This document shows positions 1 through 6,791 of a DNA stretch of 13,080 nucleotides, one piece after another. This DNA is from an uncultured Oscillospiraceae bacterium (GTDB lineage Bacteria > Bacillota > Clostridia > Oscillospirales > Oscillospiraceae). The stretch is from contig CAKUEI010000044.1 of NCBI GenBank assembly GCA_934646175.1, positions 1 through 13,080 of the forward strand, written 5' to 3'. The stretch's first letter is position 1. Each line of letters opens with the position of its first letter. A program made the translations under genes and the position numbers. The notes below the pieces were generated by a model. It saw nothing but the letters and a program-made list of their open reading frames with translations, did not search any database and had not been told where the DNA came from.

Positions 1-647
1 GCCTCGCGCACCTTTTCAATGACCAGCAGGGGGAAGCGCATCCGGTTCTCCAGACTGCCGCCCCAGCGGTCGGTACGGTGATTCATGGAGGGGGACATGA
101 ACTGGCCCAGCAGCCAGCCGTGGCCGCCGTGGATGAGGACCATGTCAAAGCCCGCTTCTTTCACCAGCGCAGCGGCATTGCCGAAGGCCTCCGCCGCGTG
201 ATAGATCTCCTCCTCCGTCATGGCGCGGACGGGGAGCCCGTCGGCATTTATCTCATCGTTGGGGCCGAGGGCAAAATGCTCGGCCGCGTGGCCGTGGCCC
301 CGGGCGTTGGCGTACTTGCCGCCATGGGCCAGCTCCATGACCGCCATACAGTTATGGCGATGGGTGGCGTTGGTCAGCTCTTTCAGAGAGGGGAGGGACA
401 TGACGTCGTACAGGGTGATCTCTTTCGTGTGGGTGCGGCCTACGGGATCCACGATGCCGAGGCCCAGAGCCACGCTGGCCATGCCGCCTTTGGCGCGATT
501 TTCATGGAAGGCGATGTCCTCTTTCCGCATGTGGCAGTCCGGGTCCAGCTCGGGGTTGGACATGGGTGCGCCGAAAATGCGATTTTTGAACGTGACGCCG
601 TTGATGGTGATGGGGCTTGCCAGGTGCGGATAATACTTGTTCTCCAT
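1..647 (-). CDS. Old Yellow Enzyme-type NADH:flavin oxidoreductase (2,4-dienoyl-CoA/enoate reductase-like), N-terminal part
   Basis: The reading frame begins at ATG 647-645 and stays open to the window edge, giving about 215 residues. A Shine-Dalgarno GGAGG lies at about 657-661. The protein opens with a typical OYE barrel start (LASPITINGVTFKNRI). It later carries the family hallmark HGGHGWLLGQFMSPSMN followed by RTDRWGGSLENR, which contains the FMN-binding and active-site loop. FMN-dependent enzymes of this family reduce activated C=C bonds with NAD(P)H. Longer members (FadH, BaiCD/BaiH, FldZ types) add a 4Fe-4S cluster and an FAD/NAD domain at the C-terminus. That half lies outside the window, so neither the subfamily nor the substrate can be set. 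It has its own promoter and lies just downstream of the terminator of the lysine-transporter operon. The family call is firm; any link to bile acid, cinnamate or fatty acyl substrates would be speculation. Confidence 0.87.
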   Translation of the reverse strand, partial: MENKYYPHLASPITINGVTFKNRIFGAPMSNPELDPDCHMRKEDIAFHENRAKGGMASVALGLGIVDPVGRTHTKEITLYDVMSLPSLKELTNATHRHNCMAVMELAHGGKYANARGHGHAAEHFALGPNDEINADGLPVRAMTEEEIYHAAEAFGNAAALVKEAGFDMVLIHGGHGWLLGQFMSPSMNHRTDRWGGSLENRMRFPLLVIEKVRE

Positions 648-713
648 GGGGGACTGCCTCCTTCAAGTCATGCGGAATCAGAAATCAGCGGGAAGATAGC
701 TTCTTCCGGAACC

Positions 714-742
714 ATTATAAAGGAATGTGAAACAATAGGCAA
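714..742 (-). promoter_or_regulatory. Sigma-A promoter of the flavin oxidoreductase gene
   Basis: On the minus strand, TTGCCT (742-737) is followed by a 17-nt spacer and a perfect TATAAT (719-714). Transcription would start near 707 and give a leader of about 60 nt before the ATG at 647. No obvious riboswitch fold is visible in that leader. Confidence 0.7.
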
Positions 743-783
743 TATCGATGGAAGAATAAGTGATTGCTTATGATGAATGAAGC

Positions 784-818
784 AAAAAGCCCGCGCCGCA
801 TATTGCGGCGCGGGCTTT
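784..818 (-). terminator. Rho-independent terminator of the lysine-transporter operon
   Basis: A perfect 15-bp stem (786-800 with 804-818) has a 3-nt loop. On the minus strand it is followed by a run of five T (788-784). It begins 11 nt after the stop codon of the ATPase gene, so it ends the three-gene transport operon and separates it from the flavin oxidoreductase gene. Confidence 0.92.
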
Positions 819-828
819 GAAGGAGAGG

Positions 829-1569
829 TCACTGACCGCGGAAGCGGGAGAGGAAGTCCCGGGTGCGGGCGTTTTGCGGATTTTCGAAGAGAGCATGGGG
901 TTCCCCCTGCTCGCAGATGACGCCGTCGGCCATAAAGACCACGTGACTGCTGACGTCCCGGGCGAAGGCCATCTCATGGGTGACCACCAGCATGGTCATG
1001 CCCTCGCTGGCCAGATCGCGCATAACGGAGAGCACCTCACCCACCATTTCCGGGTCGAGGGCGGAGGTGGGCTCGTCAAAGAGGAGGACCTCCGGCTCCA
1101 TGGCCAGGGCGCGGGCGATGGCCACACGCTGCTGCTGGCCGCCGGAAAGCTGGCGGGGCTTTGCGTTGATGTACGGGTCCATACCCACCTTGGTGAGGTA
1201 GCGCATGGCGGTCTCCCGCGCATGGGCGGCGTCCCGCTTTAAGACCTTTTCCTGCCCGACCATGCAGTTCTTCAGCACGGAGAGGTTGGAAAAGAGGTTG
1301 AAAGACTGGAAGACCATGCCCACCTTGGCACGGTAGGTGGTGGGATTGAAGCCCCGGACGGTGATGTCCTGATCGTGGAAAAGGATCTCACCGCTGGTCG
1401 GGGTCTCCAGCAGGTTGATGCAGCGCAGAAGGGTGGACTTGCCGCTGCCGGAGGCACCGATGATGCTGGTGACGTCGCCGGGACGGACGGTGAAGTCGAT
1501 GTCCCGCAGGACCTCATGGCTGCCGAAGGACTTGGAGAGGTGCCGGATGGAGAGGATGGGTTCGCTCAT
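829..1569 (-). CDS. Polar amino acid ABC transporter ATPase (likely lysine uptake)
   Basis: This 246-residue protein has the full ABC ATPase set: Walker A GASGSGKS (38-45), Q-loop Gln88, signature LSGGQQQ (141-147), Walker B LLFDEP (162-167) and H-loop His198. Length and motifs match the GlnQ/HisP ATPases of the polar amino acid uptake family, which energise import at the inner face of the membrane. It is the last gene of the operon. Its ATG lies 2 nt after the permease stop, and the Shine-Dalgarno GGGAGG sits inside the end of the permease gene, which suggests translational coupling. The family alone does not fix the substrate. Lysine is inferred from the riboswitch at the head of the operon. 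No defect is seen. Confidence 0.94.
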   Translation of the reverse strand: MSEPILSIRHLSKSFGSHEVLRDIDFTVRPGDVTSIIGASGSGKSTLLRCINLLETPTSGEILFHDQDITVRGFNPTTYRAKVGMVFQSFNLFSNLSVLKNCMVGQEKVLKRDAAHARETAMRYLTKVGMDPYINAKPRQLSGGQQQRVAIARALAMEPEVLLFDEPTSALDPEMVGEVLSVMRDLASEGMTMLVVTHEMAFARDVSSHVVFMADGVICEQGEPHALFENPQNARTRDFLSRFRGQ

Positions 1570-1571
1570 GG

Positions 1572-2387
1572 TTATCGCGCCTCCCTTTCGTCGGGGCCGG
1601 GCCCTACGTACCGATGAGTACCGGCGGCCAGAGTGAGCTGGTCAGCCTGCACCAGCTTGTAGCTGTCCGCACCGTCCATCCGCTTTTCCATAGCGCGGAG
1701 GATGATGGAGCAGACCACGGTCATGATGAGATACCCGATCATTTCAATGGCGGCGGAGGGGAAGTACATATAGGTCGCGCCCACCACGCCCTTGTGAACG
1801 GCGAAAAACTCGGTAAAGCCGATGATGAACATGACGGAGGTATCTTTGATGTTGATGATCAGGTTGTTGCCGATCTGGGGCATGATGTTGCGCAGGGCCT
1901 GAGGCAGGATGACGGAGGTCATGGTCTGGAAATGGTTCATGCCGATGGCCTTGGCCCCCTCGGTCTGGCCCACGGGAATGGAGAGGATGCCGCCGCGGAC
2001 CGATTCCGCCATGTAGGCGCCTGTGTTGATGGAGACCACCAGGAAGGCGGAGACCCAGATGTTATCAAACCGGACGGCGTTGGAGGTGAAGTAAGGCAGG
2101 GCGTAATGGACAAAAACAGCCTGAAGGATCATAGGAGTGCCGCGGAAAACCTCCACGTAAATGCGGACGATAAAGCGGACGATGGCCAGCACCACGCGCT
2201 TGACCATGTTATCCTGCTTCGTACTGGGGATGGTTTGCAGGATGCCGCAGATCAGGCCGATGAGAGCGCCCACGGCGGTGCAGAGAAGGGCGAGGACAAT
2301 GGTCTTGCCCATGCCGGAGAGGTACTGCCCGCTGTACTTGCTCCACAGCTTCGCCATATCGGTGCCCAGCTGGATAAAGCGATCCAT
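1572..2387 (-). CDS. Polar amino acid ABC transporter permease (likely lysine uptake)
   Basis: This 271-residue membrane protein of the HisM/GlnP type has hydrophobic segments at about residues 28-52, 65-79, 85-100, 109-127, 177-197 and 213-231. The cytoplasmic EAA-type coupling loop (about 128-165) contains VGQTEGAKAIGM, which docks to the ATPase. Only one permease gene is present, so a homodimer is likely. The start ATG 2387-2385 is supported by an AAAGGAG ribosome binding site about 10 nt upstream. It lies 24 nt after the binding-protein gene and 2 nt before the ATPase gene. The C-terminal tail after residue 240 is polar and looks unremarkable. Cargo is inferred from the riboswitch. Confidence 0.93.
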   Translation of the reverse strand: MDRFIQLGTDMAKLWSKYSGQYLSGMGKTIVLALLCTAVGALIGLICGILQTIPSTKQDNMVKRVVLAIVRFIVRIYVEVFRGTPMILQAVFVHYALPYFTSNAVRFDNIWVSAFLVVSINTGAYMAESVRGGILSIPVGQTEGAKAIGMNHFQTMTSVILPQALRNIMPQIGNNLIINIKDTSVMFIIGFTEFFAVHKGVVGATYMYFPSAAIEMIGYLIMTVVCSIILRAMEKRMDGADSYKLVQADQLTLAAGTHRYVGPGPDEREAR

Positions 2388-2411
2388 AGTGGTTTACTCC
2401 TTTAATAATAC

Positions 2412-3305
2412 TTATTCCACGGGGCTGATGGTGATGGCCTCGTTCATGATCTGCGGGAAGTCATCCGCAGTGTAATCAGCCAGAGCGGAGTTGAGCTGCT
2501 CGGTCAGGGTGGTGTTGCCCTTCATGACGGCGATGCCCACGTTGACGTCGCCGGGCTCCAGCGCAAAGTCGTCGTCAGAGCCGGTGAAGTCCAGGATCTT
2601 CAGGTCGGGGTACACCAGCATAGCACCCTGTGCGGTGGGCATATCAGTGCAGATGAACTCCACGGCACCGGTCTCCAGCGCCATCAGCATGGCAGGAGCG
2701 GATTCGGCCGCGGTCTGGATGTCAGCACCCGGAATCTGGGGCAGGCAGGTGTCATACCAGATGGTACCGATCTGTGCGGTGGTCTTGCCAGAGAGCTGGG
2801 AGATACCGGTGGCGGAAGCGAGGGCGCTGTCCTGCTTGGTCATGCAGACGATGGTGGCGTAGTAGTAAGGGCCGGCGAAGTCGACCATCTCCATACGGCC
2901 GGCGGTCATGGACTGGCCGGCGATGGTGGCGTCCACCTGACCGGTCTGGACGGCGGGGATCAGGCTGTCCCAGTCGAGACGGACAATCTCCAGCTCGACG
3001 CCCAGCTTCTCGCAGATCTTCTTGGCCATCATGACGTCGTAGCCGTTGGCGTACTCGTTAGAGTCCTTGATGGGAACAGCACCGTTGGAGTCGTCGGACT
3101 GGGCCCAGTTATAGGGGGCGGAGGCGCACTCCATGGCGATGGTGAGGACGCCGTCCTCAATGCCGGGGAAGGAGGCGCTGCTGCCCGTTTCGGAGGGGGC
3201 GGGGGAATCGGTGCTGTTGTCGTCGTTGCTGCCGCCGCCGGAACAGGCGGCGAGGCCCAGGGCCAGAGCCAGGGCCAGGGTGAGTGCGAGGATCTTCTTC
3301 TTCAT
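2412..3305 (-). CDS. Amino acid-binding lipoprotein of the ABC transporter (likely lysine)
   Basis: This is a periplasmic-binding-protein-like (SBP_bac_3) protein. The chosen start, ATG 3305-3303, gives 297 residues beginning MKKKILAL. It is preceded by an AAAGGTG ribosome binding site and yields a clean lipoprotein signal peptide: a Lys-rich N-terminus, a Leu/Ala core and lipobox LAAC with the lipidated Cys at 21. An upstream in-frame ATG at 3392 lies inside the riboswitch terminator and is not the start. A Ser/Gly/Asp-rich linker follows Cys21. Family landmarks include YANGYDVMMAKKI, the ligand-binding region around QSMTAGRMEMVDF with its Arg, and ICTDMPTA. It would capture the amino acid outside the cell and deliver it to the permease. 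It is the first gene after the lysine riboswitch, so lysine or a similar basic amino acid is the best guess. Confidence 0.93.
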   Translation of the reverse strand: MKKKILALTLALALALGLAACSGGGSNDDNSTDSPAPSETGSSASFPGIEDGVLTIAMECASAPYNWAQSDDSNGAVPIKDSNEYANGYDVMMAKKICEKLGVELEIVRLDWDSLIPAVQTGQVDATIAGQSMTAGRMEMVDFAGPYYYATIVCMTKQDSALASATGISQLSGKTTAQIGTIWYDTCLPQIPGADIQTAAESAPAMLMALETGAVEFICTDMPTAQGAMLVYPDLKILDFTGSDDDFALEPGDVNVGIAVMKGNTTLTEQLNSALADYTADDFPQIMNEAITISPVE

Positions 3306-3347
3306 GATGTTCACCTTTCTTTTTTCTGATTTCCCGGGGTCAAAGGG

Positions 3348-3394
3348 AAAAAGAAAACCATGAACGAGACCCGGCGCACGGGAAACGTTCATGG
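3348..3394 (-). terminator. Riboswitch-controlled intrinsic terminator
   Basis: On the minus strand, CCATGAACG (3394-3386) pairs with CGTTCATGG (3366-3358), with an inner CCCG/CGGG stem. It is followed by TTTTCTTTTT (3357-3348). It lies between the lysine aptamer and the first gene, the usual place for the expression platform. It can be excluded by pairing with the 3' strand of aptamer helix P1. Confidence 0.9.
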
Positions 3395-3430
3395 CGAAAG
3401 GTAGAAATGAGATTGGTGCGGTACCTTACG

Positions 3431-3604
3431 TCCATGATAGCGCTCCACGCATTGCGCGGCAGTCCGGCGGATCTTATCCGACGGCCCAGGCAGACCCCAC
3501 GCGTACACGCAGGAATCCCCTTCGGCGGAAGTCCCCTTTTCCACGAAACGGGTGCACGCCCGAATGCTTCGTGGTACTATTGGCTTCCGCGCCTCTATCA
3601 TGTT
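3431..3604 (-). promoter_or_regulatory. Lysine riboswitch (L-box) aptamer
   Basis: Read on the minus strand, the leader has the conserved parts of the lysine riboswitch in order. These are closing helix P1, CATGATAG (3602-3595) with CTATCATG (3440-3433); an AGAGGCGCGGAAGCC...AGTA block just inside it; GGAAAAGGGG; GCCGAAG; and a final ACTGCC...GGAGCGCTATC segment. Size (about 170 nt), order and core sequences match the leader of Bacillus subtilis lysC. Lysine binding should stabilise P1 and let the terminator at 3348-3394 form, switching the transporter off. When lysine is scarce, the 3' P1 strand (CATGGACG, 3436-3429) can pair with the terminator 3' arm, or TCATGG with its 5' arm, allowing read-through. 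Recognised by eye; a covariance-model search would confirm it. Confidence 0.93.
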
Positions 3605-3617
3605 TGACCTTGGGGAG

Positions 3618-3646
3618 AGACTATCACACTTCCCCGTGTGCGTCAA
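3618..3646 (-). promoter_or_regulatory. Sigma-A promoter of the lysine-transporter operon
   Basis: On the minus strand, TTGACG (3646-3641), a 17-nt spacer and TAGTCT (3623-3618) form a good promoter. The predicted start near 3611 is only a few nucleotides upstream of helix P1 of the lysine riboswitch, as expected for a riboswitch leader. Confidence 0.8.
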
Positions 3647-3739
3647 GGGGATTTTTGATATTTTGGCAATTCGCTCTTCTTTTCAGGGCAGAAAGCAGGC
3701 ATTTTTGGAAAGATTTTTACCAAAACCGTTTGGGACGAA

Positions 3740-3767
3740 GCATATTTGTCCAGAATTTCCGTATAGT
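3740..3767 (+). promoter_or_regulatory. Candidate sigma-E (mother-cell sporulation) promoter of yaaL-bofA
   Basis: GCATATT (3740-3746) matches the B. subtilis sigma-E -35 consensus. A 13-nt spacer and CGTATAGT (3760-3767) follow; the latter matches CATACAnT at most positions. A start near 3775 would leave a leader of about 20 nt. bofA is a sigma-E gene in B. subtilis, which supports the call. No convincing sigma-A promoter is seen here. Confidence 0.5.
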
Positions 3768-3796
3768 TAGACCACATCGGGAAGGAGGAGACCGGC

Positions 3797-4015
3797 ATGC
3801 GGAAGCACCTGGAAGAGGAACGGGCGCGGGCGGAGCGCAGCGCATTGCTTGACAGCCTGAAGGACGCACGGGCACAGATGAACCGGGCCTACTGCGGCTT
3901 TAACAGCACCAACGACCCCGACCTCATCGAGTCCTACGTCTTTGAAATCAAGGCTATTCAGGCGCGCTATTCCTATCTGCTGCGGCAGGTAAAGGAGCGG
4001 GAGGGAGTGCTGTGA
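3797..4015 (+). CDS. yaaL: YaaL family protein (DUF2508)
   Basis: This small, charged, mostly helical 72-residue protein lacks a signal peptide or membrane segment. Its Glu/Arg-rich start (EEERARAERSALLDSL) and its spacing of conserved residues, with SYVFEIKAIQARYSYLLRQ near the end, fit the DUF2508/YaaL family, whose members have about this length. The biochemical role is unknown. The ATG is preceded by GGAGGAG (3784-3790). Its stop overlaps the start of bofA by 4 bp (GTGA), so the two are translationally coupled, as in Bacillus where yaaL precedes bofA. The classical upstream neighbour recR is absent here, and the gene directly follows a divergent promoter region. The call rests on both sequence and synteny. 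Confidence 0.82.
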   Translation: MRKHLEEERARAERSALLDSLKDARAQMNRAYCGFNSTNDPDLIESYVFEIKAIQARYSYLLRQVKEREGVL

Positions 4016-4281
4016 CGGACGGGCTGAGCCGGCTGCAGCTGTGGCTGCTGGCGGTATTGGTGGGGGCTTTTGCCGTGGTGATCTTCCGAAAGCCGCTGGG
4101 AAAGCTCCTGAAGCTTGCGGCGAAAACAGTGGCGGGCCTCTGCTTTCTTGCGATTTTTGCCCAGGTGGGCGGCGGACTGGGCGTGACGCTGGGGGTGAAT
4201 CTGGTGAATGCGCTGGTGCTGGCCCTGCTGGGCGTGCCGGGCTTCGGACTTCTGCTGATGCTGAACTGGGCGTTGATTTGA
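4012..4281 (+). CDS. bofA: BofA, inhibitor of pro-sigma-K processing
   Basis: This is an 89-residue integral membrane protein with a GTG start that overlaps the yaaL stop. GGAG near 4003-4007 serves as ribosome binding site. Hydrophobic segments lie at about 10-25, 35-52 and 64-88. The C-terminal block GVNLVNALVLALLGVPGFG (61-79) is the BofA family signature. In B. subtilis, BofA sits with SpoIVFA in the outer forespore membrane and holds the protease SpoIVFB inactive until a forespore signal arrives, so that sigma-K appears at the right time. That the same complex exists here is inference from the family. The gene suggests that this organism, or a recent ancestor, forms endospores. A strong terminator follows at 24 nt. 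Confidence 0.9.
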   Translation: MTDGLSRLQLWLLAVLVGAFAVVIFRKPLGKLLKLAAKTVAGLCFLAIFAQVGGGLGVTLGVNLVNALVLALLGVPGFGLLLMLNWALI

Positions 4282-4304
4282 AACAGATGGGGGCGGAATG
4301 AAAC

Positions 4305-4336
4305 AAAACCGGCGGAGATTTCCGCCGGTTTTTGTT
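4305..4336 (+). terminator. Rho-independent terminator of yaaL-bofA
   Basis: A 12-bp stem, AAAACCGGCGGA (4305-4316) with TCCGCCGGTTTT (4321-4332), has a GATT loop and runs into a T-rich tail (TTTTTGTTGTCTT). It isolates bofA from the serC promoter that begins 12 nt later. Confidence 0.92.
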
Positions 4337-4347
4337 GTCTTGAGTGA

Positions 4348-4376
4348 TTGACACCTATTTATCAAACTTTTATAAT
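4348..4376 (+). promoter_or_regulatory. Perfect-consensus sigma-A promoter of serCA
   Basis: TTGACA (4348-4353), exactly 17 nt, then TATAAT (4371-4376): every consensus base and the ideal spacing. The start site should fall near 4383, giving a leader of about 27 nt before the serC ATG. This is too short for a riboswitch or attenuator, so control by leader RNA is unlikely. Confidence 0.95.
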
Positions 4377-4409
4377 AGGGAAAACGCAAGTTAGAAAGGG
4401 GTCTTATTC

Positions 4410-5495
4410 ATGTCCACGAATCGCGTTTACAATTTCTCCGCAGGGCCGAGCATGCTGCCCCTGTCCGCATTGGAGCGGGCGGGAAGCGAAATCCTGAACT
4501 ATCACGGTTCAGGCATGTCCGTTATGGAGATGAGTCATCGCTCAAAGGTGTTCCAGGGCATTTTCGATGAGACCCAGGAGAAGCTGCGCCGGCTGCTGCA
4601 GATCCCAGACGGGTACAAGGCCCTGTTCCTGCAGACCGGCGCCACAGGCCAGTTTGCCATGGTGCCCCTGAACCTGATCGGAAAGACGGGGAAGGCGGAC
4701 TATGCCGTCACGGGCAACTTCTCCAATCTGGCGGCCAAAGAGGCCATGAAGTACGGCGAGGTACATATTGCCGCCGACACGTCGGACAAGAACCATACCT
4801 ATATCCCCAAGCAGGAGGAACTGTGCCTTTCGCAGGACGCCAGCTACTTCTACTATTGCGCCAACAACACCATTTACGGCACCGAGTGGCAGTATGTCCC
4901 CGAGACGGGGGAGGTGCCGCTGGTGTGCGACATGTCCTCCGACATTTTGTCCCGCCGGGTGGATGTGAGCAAGTTCGGTGTCATCTTCGCCGGGGCGCAG
5001 AAGAACATGGCCCCCGCGGGCCTGACGGTGGCCATTGTAAAGGAAGAACTGATGGGAAAGGAACTTCCCTATACGCCGGTGATTTTGAACTATCAGACCA
5101 TGATCGACAAGGACAGCATGTACAACACGCCGCCCTGCTGGTGTATTTATATGCTGGGCCTCACCCTGGACTGGGTGGAGGAAAACGGCGGCCTTGCAGG
5201 AATGGAGAAGCTGAAGAAGCAGCGCGCTTCCATGCTGTATGAGTGCATTGACCGCTCGAAGCTGTTCCACTGCCCGGTGGAAAAGGACAGCCGCAGCGAC
5301 ATGAATGTGGTGTTCCGCACCGGGGACGAGGCGCTGGACGCGGAATTCGTCAAGGCGTCCACGGAAGCGGGCTTTGTGAACCTGAAGGGCCACCGGAAGA
5401 CCGGCGGTATGCGTGCCTCCATCTACAACGCCATGCCGGTGGAGGGCGTGGAGAAGCTGTGCAGCTTCATCGAAAAATTTGACCGGGAACACTGA
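4410..5495 (+). CDS. serC: Phosphoserine aminotransferase SerC
   Basis: This 361-residue, fold-type I PLP enzyme has the normal length for SerC. It converts 3-phosphohydroxypyruvate and glutamate to phosphoserine and 2-oxoglutarate in the cytoplasm, the second step of serine synthesis. It starts with the SerC signature YNFSAGPSMLP. The PLP-binding lysine is Lys198 in FAGAQKNMAPAG. Other family marks are MSVMEMSHRSK and the C-terminal GHRKTGGMRASIYNAMP, which contains the phosphate-contacting His and Arg. The ATG at 4410 is preceded by GAAAGGGG (4394-4401). It is the first gene of the unit and lies 12 nt upstream of serA, which supplies its substrate. No anomalies seen. Confidence 0.97.
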   Translation: MSTNRVYNFSAGPSMLPLSALERAGSEILNYHGSGMSVMEMSHRSKVFQGIFDETQEKLRRLLQIPDGYKALFLQTGATGQFAMVPLNLIGKTGKADYAVTGNFSNLAAKEAMKYGEVHIAADTSDKNHTYIPKQEELCLSQDASYFYYCANNTIYGTEWQYVPETGEVPLVCDMSSDILSRRVDVSKFGVIFAGAQKNMAPAGLTVAIVKEELMGKELPYTPVILNYQTMIDKDSMYNTPPCWCIYMLGLTLDWVEENGGLAGMEKLKKQRASMLYECIDRSKLFHCPVEKDSRSDMNVVFRTGDEALDAEFVKASTEAGFVNLKGHRKTGGMRASIYNAMPVEGVEKLCSFIEKFDREH

Positions 5496-5507
5496 GGAGG
5501 AAACAAG

Positions 5508-6680
5508 ATGTTTCGCATTCAGACCTTAAATAAAATTTCGCCCGCGGGCCTTTCCGTGCTGGACCCCGGCCGGTTCTCCGTCAGCGGCGAGCAGGAAAAC
5601 CCTGACGGCATTCTGGTCCGCTCCGCCGACATGCACGAATTTCAGTTCCCCGAGAACCTGCGGGCCATTGCCCGGGCGGGTGCGGGCACCAACAATATCC
5701 CCATTGATCGGTGCAGCGAGGCGGGCGTGGTGGTGTTCAACACTCCGGGAGCCAACGCCAACGCCGTGAAGGAACTGGTACTGTGCGCGCTGCTGCTCTC
5801 CTCCCGCGATGTGATGGGCGGCTATGAATTCGTCAAGGAGCAGGCGGGGAAAGAGGGCGTAGACCTTCCTAAAGCAGTGGAAAAGGGGAAAAGCGCCTTC
5901 ATCGGCCCGGAGCTTTATCACAAGACCATAGGCGTCATCGGTCTGGGGGCCATCGGCGCACTGGTGGCCAATGTGTGCCTCGGCCTGGGTATGGATGTGT
6001 ACGGCTATGACCCCTATCTTTCCGTCGAGGCGGCCCTGCGGTTGGACCGCCATGTGCACGTAGTGAAGGATGTGGCGGAGCTTTATAAGGCGGCGGACTA
6101 TGTGACGCTGCACATCCCCTGTACCAGCCAGACCAGGGGTTTTGTCGCCGCGGAGTCTCTTCAGAAGATGAAGGGCGGCGTCCGGGTGCTGAATCTGGCC
6201 CGGGGCGAGCTGGTGTGCGACGACGATATGATCGAGGCGCTGGAGTGCGGACGGGTGGCCAAATACGTTACCGATTTCCCCAATGAGAAGATCGTCAAAG
6301 CGAAAAACGTCATCGCCCTTCCGCATCTGGGAGCCTCCACTCCGGAGAGCGAGGAGAACTGCGCTGTCATGGCCGCGCGGCAGTTAGAGGACTATCTGGT
6401 GAACGGCAACATTGTGAATTCCGTGAATCTGCCCCAGGTGAAGATGGAGTGGAGCGGGGAATGCCGCCTGTGCATGATCCACCGGAACATTCCCGCCATG
6501 CTGGCCAACATCACTGCCCTGCTGGGTCAGGAGGGCATCAACGTGGAGAACATGACCAACAAGTCGAAAAAAGACTACGCCTACACCATGGTGGACATCA
6601 ACAGCCGGGTGAAGGAACAGGTGGTGGAGGAGATCCGCGCGCTGGAGGGTATGCTGCGGGTGCGGGTGATCAACCACTAA
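5508..6680 (+). CDS. serA: D-3-phosphoglycerate dehydrogenase SerA
   Basis: This 390-residue enzyme oxidises 3-phosphoglycerate to 3-phosphohydroxypyruvate with NAD+, the first step of serine synthesis. The substrate-binding region contains RAGAGTNNIP (57-66). The Rossmann motif GVIGLGAIG is at 142-150. Catalytic residues are Arg232 in NLARGE, Glu260 in TDFPNEK and His273 in LPHLGAST. An ACT domain occupies about 319-390 (MIHRNIPAMLANITALLG), a probable serine-binding regulatory site. It is the short form without the extra allosteric-substrate-binding domain of longer bacterial enzymes. AGGAGG (5495-5500) overlaps the serC stop, and the two genes form one operon. No phosphoserine phosphatase gene is in the window. 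Confidence 0.96.
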   Translation: MFRIQTLNKISPAGLSVLDPGRFSVSGEQENPDGILVRSADMHEFQFPENLRAIARAGAGTNNIPIDRCSEAGVVVFNTPGANANAVKELVLCALLLSSRDVMGGYEFVKEQAGKEGVDLPKAVEKGKSAFIGPELYHKTIGVIGLGAIGALVANVCLGLGMDVYGYDPYLSVEAALRLDRHVHVVKDVAELYKAADYVTLHIPCTSQTRGFVAAESLQKMKGGVRVLNLARGELVCDDDMIEALECGRVAKYVTDFPNEKIVKAKNVIALPHLGASTPESEENCAVMAARQLEDYLVNGNIVNSVNLPQVKMEWSGECRLCMIHRNIPAMLANITALLGQEGINVENMTNKSKKDYAYTMVDINSRVKEQVVEEIRALEGMLRVRVINH

Positions 6681-6687
6681 TACCGTT

Positions 6688-6714
6688 CGGAAAAGCGGAA
6701 AAGCCGCTTTTCCG
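6688..6714 (+). other. Stem-loop directly after serA
   Basis: A perfect 11-bp inverted repeat, CGGAAAAGCGG (6688-6698) and CCGCTTTTCCG (6704-6714), has an AAAAG loop. It starts 7 nt after the serA stop. There is no T-run behind it (GTAAGG follows), so it is a poor terminator by itself. It may stabilise the mRNA 3' end. A second small stem, TTGTCC (6745-6750) with GGACAA (6760-6765), lies further downstream. Confidence 0.7.
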
Positions 6715-6791
6715 GTAAGGTTTCGCTGCGCTCTGCCCCCTCGGTTGTCCACTGATAGCGGACAATTCGACGCTCACTTCGCGCAAAGTGT

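Noticed and set aside
78..773. A 231-codon plus-strand open frame at the left edge
   Set aside because: It is antisense to the conserved flavin oxidoreductase frame and its promoter; the minus-strand frame has clear family motifs.
3306..3392. N-terminal extension of the binding protein starting at ATG 3392
   Set aside because: That ATG lies in the riboswitch terminator stem. The start at 3305 has a ribosome binding site and gives a proper lipoprotein signal peptide.
3391..3852. Plus-strand open frames of 153, 66 and 72 codons across the riboswitch and promoter region
   Set aside because: They cover the lysine aptamer and promoters on the opposite strand, resemble no protein family, and lack ribosome binding sites.
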